Positions 1-6,158 of a stretch of 6,180 bases of DNA are shown piece by piece. Location: positions 1 to 6,180 of the forward strand of contig CAAGQE010000196.1 of assembly GCA_900772035.1 (NCBI GenBank), read 5' to 3'. The notes beneath the pieces were generated by a model. It was not told the origin of the DNA and made no database searches. It was given only the letters and a program-made list of their open reading frames with translations. Made by a program: the position numbers and the translations under genes. Source of the DNA: Candidatus Gastranaerophilales bacterium. GTDB lineage: Bacteria; Cyanobacteriota; Vampirovibrionia; Gastranaerophilales; Gastranaerophilaceae. Numbering within the stretch: position 1 is the stretch's first letter; the number at the start of each line of letters is the position of its first letter.

Positions 1-416
1 AAATTCATATTCGCCATAATTTGACGATATACAATAAGATACCCAGAATCCGTATAAACTGAAACAAATGTTTTCTTTTCCTTTTTAATATCTGATGAAA
101 AGCCTTGAGGAATATCAATATAAGCGTATATTTTCTGCTTATTCATCTCTTTTTTGGCAGACTCCAAATCCGTCGGATAAGAAACGATTTCCAAATAAGG
201 ACTTGCCTCAATCATCCTCACCAATTTTCTTGAAATATCTGAAGCATCATTGTCACAAACACCAATCGGGACATCCTTTATAACCTCTGTGGCATAAGGA
301 ATTGAATACACAAAAGAATATGACAACGGCGCAATAACAAGGATAAGCGCAGCACCAAAGTCCACAAATATATTTTTAAGTTCCTTGAAAAATTCCCTGA
401 TTGTGTAAGCGATCAT
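1..416 (-). CDS. ABC-2 type permease, second of the pair (N-terminal 138 residues; 3' end outside window)
   Basis: This is the amino-terminal part of an inner-membrane ABC-2 type transport permease that continues past the left edge; no stop codon appears in the visible 138 codons. It begins with a short cytoplasmic segment and one hydrophobic helix (about residues 21-39), then enters the extracytoplasmic domain typical of YhhJ/YbhR-like permeases. That domain matches the upstream permease closely: DNDASDISRKLVRMIEASP (residues 55-73) corresponds to DNDNSKISREFARMLDSAP there, and the SSDIKK and YLI segments also line up. The ATG at 416-414 shares one base with the upstream TAA stop (TAATG), and a GGGGG run lies 8 bases before it, so translation is probably coupled. 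The two permeases likely form a heterodimer that receives substrate for the adaptor and TolC channel. The substrate cannot be read from the sequence. Confidence 0.88.
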   Translation of the reverse strand, partial: MIAYTIREFFKELKNIFVDFGAALILVIAPLSYSFVYSIPYATEVIKDVPIGVCDNDASDISRKLVRMIEASPYLEIVSYPTDLESAKKEMNKQKIYAYIDIPQGFSSDIKKEKKTFVSVYTDSGYLIVYRQIMANMN

Positions 417-1582
417 TACAAAAGCCCCCAACAGTTTTCATTTTGAGCACATCTTTTGAGTCTCGGAAACAACACCAACGGAAGAATACAAAATGCGACC
501 AAAATGTAGCAAAGATAAATTTGGTCATGAATAGGAGTTCCCAACAAGGTTTGCCCGATTCCGATTTTCAACCAATGCTTAATCGGCAAAAACTGAGCAT
601 AAATTTGACCTAACATCGGCATTGCAAATACGGGATATGTTACTCCCGCAAAAGTAAATCCGAGTGCGGTATAAAACGAACCGCAACTTAGCGCCAATCT
701 CAAATTTGTCGTCAGAGCAACAAAAACAATACCCATACTTTGATAAGACAATATGAACAACAACATAGAGAATGCCAAAAAAGGAAGATTTCCGTTGATA
801 GGCGCATTGTACGCAAGTTCATAGACTACAAACATGAAAATTCCGATAATCGTATACATAATGAAATATGGAAGTAATTTTGCGTAAACCGCGACAAATA
901 TCGAATTTCCCGCAGTTTCAAGCCACTTGTCAGACGTTCCGTCTCTAAATTCCACACCCAATGCCCAAATTGCCGTAAAAGCAACAAGCAACTGTAAAAT
1001 ATGCGCAAATCCTGCAATAACGAGGAAATATGCGTAATTCAAATACGGATTGGACTTTACGTGTTCATCAATGCTAACAGGAAGAATGACCGCCTTTATC
1101 TTTTCGGACGGCATTCCCGCCGCGGCAAGTTTTTTCGCGCTGAGTTGTGCCTCTAACGTTTTATAAGTTGCCATTACATCTTTATAAATTACACCGCCCG
1201 TAAGCAAATACTGGTTGTTATATTTAAAAGAAACAACGGGCTGCATACCTTTTTTAATGTCTGATTCAAAATTGCTTGGAATTACGACAACAGCATAGGT
1301 TTTGCCGTTCGTAATTTCAGACTTTGCCTGAAGTTCGTTTTCGGGACGAGAAACAATGTTGACGGCAGGTGCGGAATCCAACATTCTCGCAAATTCTCGA
1401 GAAATTTTAGAATTGTCGTTATCAATAAAACTTATCGGCAAATCTTTCGGAGATTCGTCTCGAAAAATATATAAAAACAAGCAGCACAATGCAATCGGAA
1501 CAATTGTCAAAGTTATCCAAATCTGTCTGTTTTTAACGATTTTACGAATTTCTCTAAGAAAAACTGCTTTGAACGGCGACAT
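416..1582 (-). CDS. ABC-2 type transport permease (YhhJ/YbhR-like), complete
   Basis: The 388-residue product has the layout of the ABC-2 permease family that works with HlyD adaptors. A cytoplasmic N-terminus is followed by one transmembrane helix (about residues 21-40), a large extracytoplasmic domain (about 41-180), and then five further hydrophobic segments (about 183-205, 228-255, 267-290, 300-320 and 355-373). The connecting segment EFRDGTSDKWLETA (211-224) is the amphipathic coupling region common in this family. Length is normal for a single permease without a fused ATPase domain, and no Walker A or B motif is present. The start ATG (1582-1580) lies one base after the TAG stop of the adaptor gene, and its TAA stop overlaps the ATG of the next permease. 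The protein most likely pairs with that homologous neighbour in the inner membrane. Substrate class (drug, lipid or other) is unknown. Confidence 0.92.
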   Translation of the reverse strand: MSPFKAVFLREIRKIVKNRQIWITLTIVPIALCCLFLYIFRDESPKDLPISFIDNDNSKISREFARMLDSAPAVNIVSRPENELQAKSEITNGKTYAVVVIPSNFESDIKKGMQPVVSFKYNNQYLLTGGVIYKDVMATYKTLEAQLSAKKLAAAGMPSEKIKAVILPVSIDEHVKSNPYLNYAYFLVIAGFAHILQLLVAFTAIWALGVEFRDGTSDKWLETAGNSIFVAVYAKLLPYFIMYTIIGIFMFVVYELAYNAPINGNLPFLAFSMLLFILSYQSMGIVFVALTTNLRLALSCGSFYTALGFTFAGVTYPVFAMPMLGQIYAQFLPIKHWLKIGIGQTLLGTPIHDQIYLCYILVAFCILPLVLFPRLKRCAQNENCWGLL

Positions 1583-1583
1583 A

Positions 1584-2552
1584 CTAATCCATCCGAATAA
1601 TTACGCTCATACCCGGTTTAAATCCGTTCGGGATTTCAACAGGAACTGCTCTTACTTCAAAAGTTTTGAGGTCATATTCACCTCTTGCTCTTGTCGCCTT
1701 ATAAGTTGCATAATTACCTCTTACGGCAACGTATGTAACAGTAAAAGGAACATCTTTCAGACCCAATGCGGGAATGTCAGCCAAAAATTCCGTACCTTGT
1801 TTGAAATCTTTAAGCAAATTTTCTCTTACATTGAAAGTTGCCCACATATTTTTATAATCGTTCAAAACGATTATCGGGTAGCCTGTTCCGATTAATTCAC
1901 CTTCTTCGGCAGAAATTTCGGAGACTTCACCGTCAATAGGTGCAACGATTTTATTTTCGCGAACATAACTGTCGATTTCTTCAACCGCCGCAAGTGCTTG
2001 ATTTACATTCGCGGTAGCAATGTTCTTATCTTCGGCTCTTGCGCCGTTTACTGCCATTTCATAAGTGGATTTTGCGGCCAAATACAAATTATAACTTGCA
2101 TCAAGTCTTGCTTTTGACTCATCGGCTTTTTGAGCAGAAACAACACCGTCTTTGAAAAGGTTTTGCATACGGACATTAGTTTTTTGGGCGATTTCATAAC
2201 CTGCTTTTGCTTCTAACATTTTGCTTCTGGCAGCAGCAACAGTTTCACTTCTGGAACCGTTATAAGCCTTATCGTGCATAGCAGATGCAGCATCCAATTT
2301 TGCCTGAATTTGGTTTTGTTTTGCGTTTAATTCAGGGGTGTCTATTTCAACCAAAACATCACCCTCTTTAACCACATCGCCTTTATTTACGGAAATAATA
2401 AGAACTCTTCCGGGGATTTTAGAGGATAAATTTATTGTTTTTGCCTCTGCTTCACCCTGCAAGATTTCTTTTTCGGGCCAAAAGGCGAGCAATGCAAGTG
2501 CAGATACTACAACTATTAAAGTTATGATGAGTAATTTTATCTTATGTTTCAT
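1584..2552 (-). CDS. HlyD/AcrA-family periplasmic adaptor (membrane fusion protein)
   Basis: This 322-residue protein should bridge the inner-membrane permeases and the TolC-like channel. It has an N-terminal membrane anchor (about residues 5-24, no lipobox cysteine). A first biotinyl-lipoyl half follows (about 41-72, SKIPGRVLIISVNKGDVVKEGD). Next come a long alpha-helical hairpin (about 73-196), the second lipoyl half (about 201-231, IVAPIDGEVSEISAEEGELI) and a beta-barrel region to the end, including PNGFKPGMSV. The hairpin turn carries R128, L132 and S139 in the spacing R-x3-L-x6-S. This is the RLS signature by which AcrA/MacA-type adaptors contact TolC tips, and it supports docking to the neighbouring outer-membrane factor. 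The gene starts 7 bases after the TolC-like gene, with an AGGTGG Shine-Dalgarno site that overlaps that gene's stop codon. The domain content resembles YhiI/YbhG adaptors, but orthology is not claimed. Confidence 0.93.
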   Translation of the reverse strand: MKHKIKLLIITLIVVVSALALLAFWPEKEILQGEAEAKTINLSSKIPGRVLIISVNKGDVVKEGDVLVEIDTPELNAKQNQIQAKLDAASAMHDKAYNGSRSETVAAARSKMLEAKAGYEIAQKTNVRMQNLFKDGVVSAQKADESKARLDASYNLYLAAKSTYEMAVNGARAEDKNIATANVNQALAAVEEIDSYVRENKIVAPIDGEVSEISAEEGELIGTGYPIIVLNDYKNMWATFNVRENLLKDFKQGTEFLADIPALGLKDVPFTVTYVAVRGNYATYKATRARGEYDLKTFEVRAVPVEIPNGFKPGMSVIIRMD

Positions 2553-2554
2553 AA

Positions 2555-2561
2555 TCCACCT
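2555..2561 (-). promoter_or_regulatory. Ribosome binding site for the adaptor gene
   Basis: Reading on the minus strand, AGGTGGA sits just before the adaptor ATG. Its first two bases are the last two of the upstream TAG stop. The overlap suggests that ribosomes ending the TolC-like gene re-initiate directly on the adaptor gene. Spacing to the ATG is short (about 3 bases after AGGTGG). Confidence 0.6.
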
Positions 2562-3936
2562 ATAATTGTTCCGTTTCGGAATTATTTATGTATTCAAAAA
2601 TTTTGCCTGTTTGACCTTCTAATCTTAAAAGTTCAATCAAAGCAATATCAAATTTATACAACGCATTGAGTCTGTCTATTTTTTCGGCAGAGAGTGCGAC
2701 TTGCGCATCTGTTACTGACAAAGATGTCGAAAAGCCTTCTTTGAAAGACAAAGTTGTCACTCTGACGGCTTCTTCAGCGCTTTTTATTGAAGAATCCGTA
2801 CTTTCATATTGTTCTTTCGCCTTTAATAACTCATTATAAAGTTTGTCGGCATACGTCATCAAAGTCGTTTGGATATCGGCATGTTCAAATTCGACCTGAG
2901 ATTTCAACGCTTTTGCGGCTTTAACGTTATTTAATCTTGAAAAACCGTCAAAAACCATCCAGTTTGCAGTTGCGGCAAATGCCATTCTCGGAACCAACGG
3001 CGAGAGAGAATCGTTCGCAAAAATATCATAAGCGCCGACCGTGACAATCGGAGAATAATCAGCGAGTTTTGCTTTGTAATTTGCGTTAACAACCTTGTTT
3101 TTACCCTCGGATTGTTTTATCAAAGGCGAATTTGCAAGCACTTCGTTTTTAATTACTTCAATATCCGGCAAATCGTTTTTGTATATGAAAAGTCTTGATG
3201 TCGGGTTAACGGAAACTCCGTCCAAGTCGACATTTTGAGCCTTAACAAGTCTTATAAGAGCATCATTTACGACTTGCAAATCTCTCTTTGAAGCCTTTAA
3301 TTCTCTGTCAGCCTTTGCAAAAGCAACCTCTGCATGCAATGTTTCCGAATGAGCGATAAAGCCTTCTTTTTCATATTTTTTTGCATCTTCCAAGTGTTTT
3401 TTTGTAGCATCGTAAACATCCTGACGAACTTTTACGACATCTTGCGCCAAACAAACACCGTAATAACGCTTAATTAAGTCAGATGTAAGGTTTCCTTTAA
3501 CCTCTTCCAATTTGTAATCGGAAATTTTGTATTTTGCAGCAGCAGCTTGATTTGCAGCGATAATTTTACCGCCCGTGAAAATGTTCCAAGTTATTGCCCC
3601 GCTTGCTTCCCAAAGGTTTTTGTTTTGCAAGGTCATTGTTTTGGTAACAGGCGCCAATGGTGCCATATTAACGTGCATTGCAATATCGTGGTCGAGCATT
3701 GCAACTGTTGTATTAATGCCGACTTTAGGTGAATATAAGCCCAGAGCGGCATTTTTTTGATGTCTTGCAACATCCTTTGCTTTCATAGCCGCTTTTAAAG
3801 AATTATTGTTTACAAACATCAACTCATACGCCTGTTCAAAAGACATATCATAAGAGTCTTGACCCTCTTGTGCAAACGCATTTACACCGAATATAAATAT
3901 AAAAAACAATAAAAATATAATAGTAACTTTTTTCAT
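2560..3936 (-). CDS. TolC-family outer-membrane efflux protein
   Basis: The product (458 residues from the chosen start) is an outer-membrane factor that would form the trimeric exit duct of the pump. It opens with a classic Sec signal peptide: KK, a hydrophobic core, then NAFA-Q with likely cleavage after residue 22. The internal two-fold repeat of the family is visible. WNIFTGG (117-123) and NWMVFDGF (325-332) mark the two beta-barrel strands, and YEKEGF (188-193) and SFKEGF (397-402) mark the matching helical-tip regions. The rest is long amphipathic helix, and the length is typical. An ATG three codons upstream (3945) is possible. I prefer the ATG at 3936 because GGA sequences lie 4 and 9 bases ahead of it and the signal peptide then begins MKKV, whereas the upstream ATG has GGA directly adjacent with no spacing. 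It is the first gene of the export operon. Confidence 0.93.
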   Translation of the reverse strand: MKKVTIIFLLFFIFIFGVNAFAQEGQDSYDMSFEQAYELMFVNNNSLKAAMKAKDVARHQKNAALGLYSPKVGINTTVAMLDHDIAMHVNMAPLAPVTKTMTLQNKNLWEASGAITWNIFTGGKIIAANQAAAAKYKISDYKLEEVKGNLTSDLIKRYYGVCLAQDVVKVRQDVYDATKKHLEDAKKYEKEGFIAHSETLHAEVAFAKADRELKASKRDLQVVNDALIRLVKAQNVDLDGVSVNPTSRLFIYKNDLPDIEVIKNEVLANSPLIKQSEGKNKVVNANYKAKLADYSPIVTVGAYDIFANDSLSPLVPRMAFAATANWMVFDGFSRLNNVKAAKALKSQVEFEHADIQTTLMTYADKLYNELLKAKEQYESTDSSIKSAEEAVRVTTLSFKEGFSTSLSVTDAQVALSAEKIDRLNALYKFDIALIELLRLEGQTGKIFEYINNSETEQL

Positions 3937-3964
3937 AAATTCCATTCCAAAAAATTCAGAAATA

Positions 3965-3970
3965 ATTATA
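3965..3970 (-). promoter_or_regulatory. Probable -10 element of the export operon promoter
   Basis: On the minus strand a perfect TATAAT lies about 29 bases before the preferred TolC-like start codon, giving a leader of roughly 20 bases. The hexamer 17 bases further upstream (TATCTA) is a poor -35 match, and I see no extended -10 TG. The promoter may be weak or dependent on an activator. The region is AT-rich, so a chance TATAAT is possible. Confidence 0.4.
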
Positions 3971-3979
3971 ATACAGAAA

Positions 3980-4031
3980 TCTTGTTTTAGATACTAAATG
4001 TTAAATAATATATAATTGATTACAAACAAGA
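3980..4031. repeat. 8-bp inverted repeat across the divergent promoter region (possible operator)
   Basis: TCTTGTTT at 3980-3987 and its exact complement AAACAAGA at 4024-4031 are separated by 36 bases. The left arm lies in the spacer upstream of the operon's -10, and the right arm lies between the -35 and -10 of the radical SAM gene promoter. The placement would suit a regulator acting on both directions, but in AT-rich DNA an 8-bp match over this distance can arise by chance. Confidence 0.3.
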
Positions 4032-4045
4032 AACTATATTATAAT
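4016..4045 (+). promoter_or_regulatory. Sigma-70-type promoter for the intact radical SAM gene
   Basis: TTGATT at 4016-4021 (four of six matches to TTGACA) and a perfect TATAAT at 4040-4045 are separated by 18 bases. Transcription would start near 4052, leaving a leader of about 20 bases that contains the Shine-Dalgarno site. Confidence 0.6.
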
Positions 4046-4058
4046 ATAAACTAATAAA

Positions 4059-4064
4059 GAGGAG
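4059..4064 (+). promoter_or_regulatory. Strong Shine-Dalgarno site GAGGAG
   Basis: GAGGAG ends 7 bases before the ATG at 4072. It is the best ribosome binding site in the window and it fixes the start of the radical SAM gene. Confidence 0.85.
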
Positions 4065-4071
4065 TCAAATA

Positions 4072-5106
4072 ATGGCGAAATTTAAAAGTTGCAATTGCAT
4101 AGAACACGAACTGGTTTTGGATCACATGAACGCGGTTCGTCATTGTTCCAATCACAACATGGAATTTGGCGGAAGACCAATAATTTACGATTATTTTGAC
4201 GGCACGAATTTTACAAAAGAAGACTTTTTTGCAAAAAAATGGGAACTTCGGAAAATGTTTCGAGAAGGCAAATGCCCTGAAACCTGCACAAACTGCTTCC
4301 ACTTGGCAGAAAAAGAATGGGATGATGACAACTACATTGATTTTATCCTTTTGACCCCATGGGCAGAGTGCAATTCTCAATGCATATATTGCCCTGTTTG
4401 CACAGATGTCAATGTAAAAAATAACACTAAAAAATACGACTATTACTCAGTTGTTAAGTACATGATGGAAAACGATTTTTTCACAAAAGAAACGATTTTC
4501 GATTTTGCAGGTGGCGAACCCACTATGTACGAACGTTTTGACGATATTTTGGAACTTATTTTTGAAAGAGGATACAAAAATGTCGTTATTCACACAAACG
4601 GCATAAAATACTCCGAAACAGTCGCAAAACTTATCCATCACGGTCAATGCAAAGTTTTAATCTCATCCGATTCCGCGAACCGTGAATTATACAAAAAAAT
4701 TAAGCGAGTAGACGAATTTGACAACGTAAAAGAAACCTTGCGCAAATACGCAGCGGCACAAGACGTTAAGCCAAACGCATTAAGAGCAAAATACATCTTA
4801 ATCCCGGGAGTAAACGACAAAGAAGAATATATCGTCGAATGGCTAGACATGTGCAAAGAACTCGGTATTATTTCGGTAATTTTAAACCTTGATTTCAACT
4901 GGCTTATTAAAAATACCGATTTGGCATACAAACAAAAAGATATGCCCCGTTCGCCCGAAAACACGACGTTGAAACTTTATGACCTTATTGATTTTACGAA
5001 AAACGAAGCGCAAAAACGAGGAATCGTAACATCTTTGTACGGCGAAATTTTCACGGTCAAAACTCTTGTAGAAGGCGAAGTTACGCTAAACGTAATCGAC
5101 GATTAA
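4072..5106 (+). CDS. Radical SAM protein with N-terminal cysteine-rich (auxiliary cluster-like) segment
   Basis: This 344-residue protein is a radical SAM enzyme of unknown substrate. The core cluster motif is C100-x3-C104-x2-C107, with an extra C110. The SAM-binding GGEP motif is at 147-150, followed by beta-strand signatures HTNG (174-177), LISSDS (196-201) and YILIPGVND (241-249). Ahead of the core lies a segment with cysteines C7, C9, C25, C68, C72 and C75. Such a layout could hold a second iron-sulfur cluster, somewhat like a SPASM domain but placed at the N-terminus. The C-terminal tail (about 270-344) has no cysteines. The start is fixed by GAGGAG seven bases upstream. It is transcribed divergently from the export operon and converges on its homologue, whose stop codon it overlaps. 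Three consecutive in-frame TAA codons end it (5104-5112). I recall similar layouts in uncharacterised radical SAM proteins from surface-glycan loci, but no glycan genes are visible here. Confidence 0.9.
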   Translation: MAKFKSCNCIEHELVLDHMNAVRHCSNHNMEFGGRPIIYDYFDGTNFTKEDFFAKKWELRKMFREGKCPETCTNCFHLAEKEWDDDNYIDFILLTPWAECNSQCIYCPVCTDVNVKNNTKKYDYYSVVKYMMENDFFTKETIFDFAGGEPTMYERFDDILELIFERGYKNVVIHTNGIKYSETVAKLIHHGQCKVLISSDSANRELYKKIKRVDEFDNVKETLRKYAAAQDVKPNALRAKYILIPGVNDKEEYIVEWLDMCKELGIISVILNLDFNWLIKNTDLAYKQKDMPRSPENTTLKLYDLIDFTKNEAQKRGIVTSLYGEIFTVKTLVEGEVTLNVIDD

Positions 5107-6046
5107 TAATAACCGCGCTCTAAAATTTTAGAGGCAACAATATCAACACGCGGAGATAAGCCGAATTGCTGTGCGGTTTTTTGATAAAAATCCGCTAATT
5201 CATATAATTTCGGCGAAAGTTTTTTGCTTTTTTTGAAGTTTACCGCAAGGCAGAATTCAATCGTGAGTTCATTTTGAACACATTCAATTCTTTGAGCATC
5301 AAAAGCCAATCCAAAATATCCTGCTCGGTATCGTTAACACCGTCGACAATCAAATATCTGATAACCACTTGATTTTTATCCTTTGCGCAGGCAAGATATT
5401 TTTTTATATTATTTTTTACCGAAACAAAGCGGTTTCGACGTTTAATTCGCGCAAAAGTCTTTGCATTTCCCGCAGAAACAGTCACGGACATAAACGTTTT
5501 TTCGTTTTGCAGAAGTTTTGCTATATTCTTAGAATATTTGACTCCCGATGTCATAATGTAGCAACTTTTTATGTCGGATTTTAAAATAATATCGGACAAC
5601 TGCGGCAACTCACCAAGCAAAGCAGGCTCTCCACCTCCGAATTCAACATCTGTATTTTCAAATTGATATTCTTCAATCAAATTTGCAACAGGGTAAATAG
5701 GCGGTAAAACTTCGTCCGTGAATTCGTTTTTAGTATCAAATTGATTAAAGCAATAGATGCAACCGCAATTACAATGCAGCCAATGAAAGAATGCAAGAAA
5801 AGAAATTTTTCCAGAATATTCCCAATCATCTTCACGGAAATGCTCGCAATCGGCACAGCATTCGGGGTAAATTCCGTTTTTACAGTCATTAATAATTTTT
5901 TCTCTCGCGCTTTCAATTTGTTTTTTGGACAAATTTTTCAAATCAGAAACTAACGGCGGACCTATTTTAACCTGATTGCAACACTTAACCCTATCCGGAA
6001 AAAATGCCAATCCTGATAAAAGATATCTACAACATTTGAATTTCAT
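5103..6046 (-). pseudogene. Second radical SAM protein, frameshifted (paralogue of the 4072-5106 gene)
   Basis: Two overlapping minus-strand frames together make one radical SAM protein. Frame one (6046 to 5240) gives 268 residues: N-terminal cysteines C5, C6, C22, C23, C55, C63, C64 and C67, core C92-x3-C96-x2-C99, GGGEP (137-141), MTSG (165-168) and YLIVDGVND (231-239). It then runs into junk after KELNVFK. Frame two (to 5103) carries the missing C-terminus, including KLYELADFYQKTAQQFGL, which matches KLYDLIDFTKNEAQKRGI in the intact sibling. Frame two has no ATG of its own (the nearest alternative start is TTG at 5309), so it is not a separate gene. Adding one T to the T4 run at 5272-5275 gives KELNVFKNELTIEF, aligning without gaps to KELGIISVILNLDF, and a 314-residue protein. 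The total span of 944 bases is one short of a multiple of three. Real decay, a sequencing error in a homopolymer and recoding all remain possible. No convincing Shine-Dalgarno site precedes the ATG. Confidence 0.85.
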
Positions 6047-6085
6047 ACGATTTTTGCCCGATTATTAATAACACCGCTAAAATAC

Positions 6086-6119
6086 ATTGTACCAAAAATT
6101 TTAGACAAAATTTATACCA
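6086..6119 (-). promoter_or_regulatory. Candidate extended -10 promoter(s) for the frameshifted radical SAM gene
   Basis: On the minus strand two -10-like hexamers are each preceded by TGG: TACAAT at 6091-6086 and TATAAA at 6116-6111. Both fit the TGn extended -10 pattern. The proximal one would give a leader of roughly 35 bases before the ATG at 6046. TTGTCT at 6108-6103 is only 11 bases from TACAAT, too close to act as its -35. Read-through from the upstream tRNA is an alternative source of transcript. Confidence 0.4.
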
Positions 6120-6158
6120 CATTACTTACTTTTACAATCCAATTTTTCACAAAAAAAA

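Noticed and set aside
1356..1895. 179-residue plus-strand open frame
   Set aside because: It lies antisense across the junction of the permease and adaptor genes, both strongly supported by family motifs. Its translation shows no recognisable domain.
3946..4071. Small RiPP precursor gene near the radical SAM enzyme
   Set aside because: The 126-base divergent spacer is filled by promoter elements and has no start codon with a Shine-Dalgarno site leading to a peptide; the 6047-6158 spacer also shows none.
4051..4964. Minus-strand open frames opposite the intact radical SAM gene
   Set aside because: They mirror a gene with clear catalytic motifs and a strong ribosome binding site. They have no ribosome binding site or motifs of their own.
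5118..5133. Perfect 16-base palindrome CTCTAAAATTTTAGAG just after the intact radical SAM stop codon
   Set aside because: As RNA it folds to only a 6-bp AT-rich stem with a 4-base loop and no U tract on either side, and it lies inside the coding sequence of the convergent gene (SKILER), so it is not a convincing terminator.
5103..5309. Stand-alone 68-residue minus-strand protein
   Set aside because: It starts only at a TTG inside the preceding frame and matches the C-terminus of the intact radical SAM paralogue, so it is the tail of the frameshifted gene.
5240..5330. Programmed -1 frameshifting in the second radical SAM gene
   Set aside because: No X-XXY-YYZ heptamer in the correct frame precedes the shift, and the A-rich runs (AAAAAAAGC region) lie after the frame-one stop. 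A simple one-base loss explains the data better.
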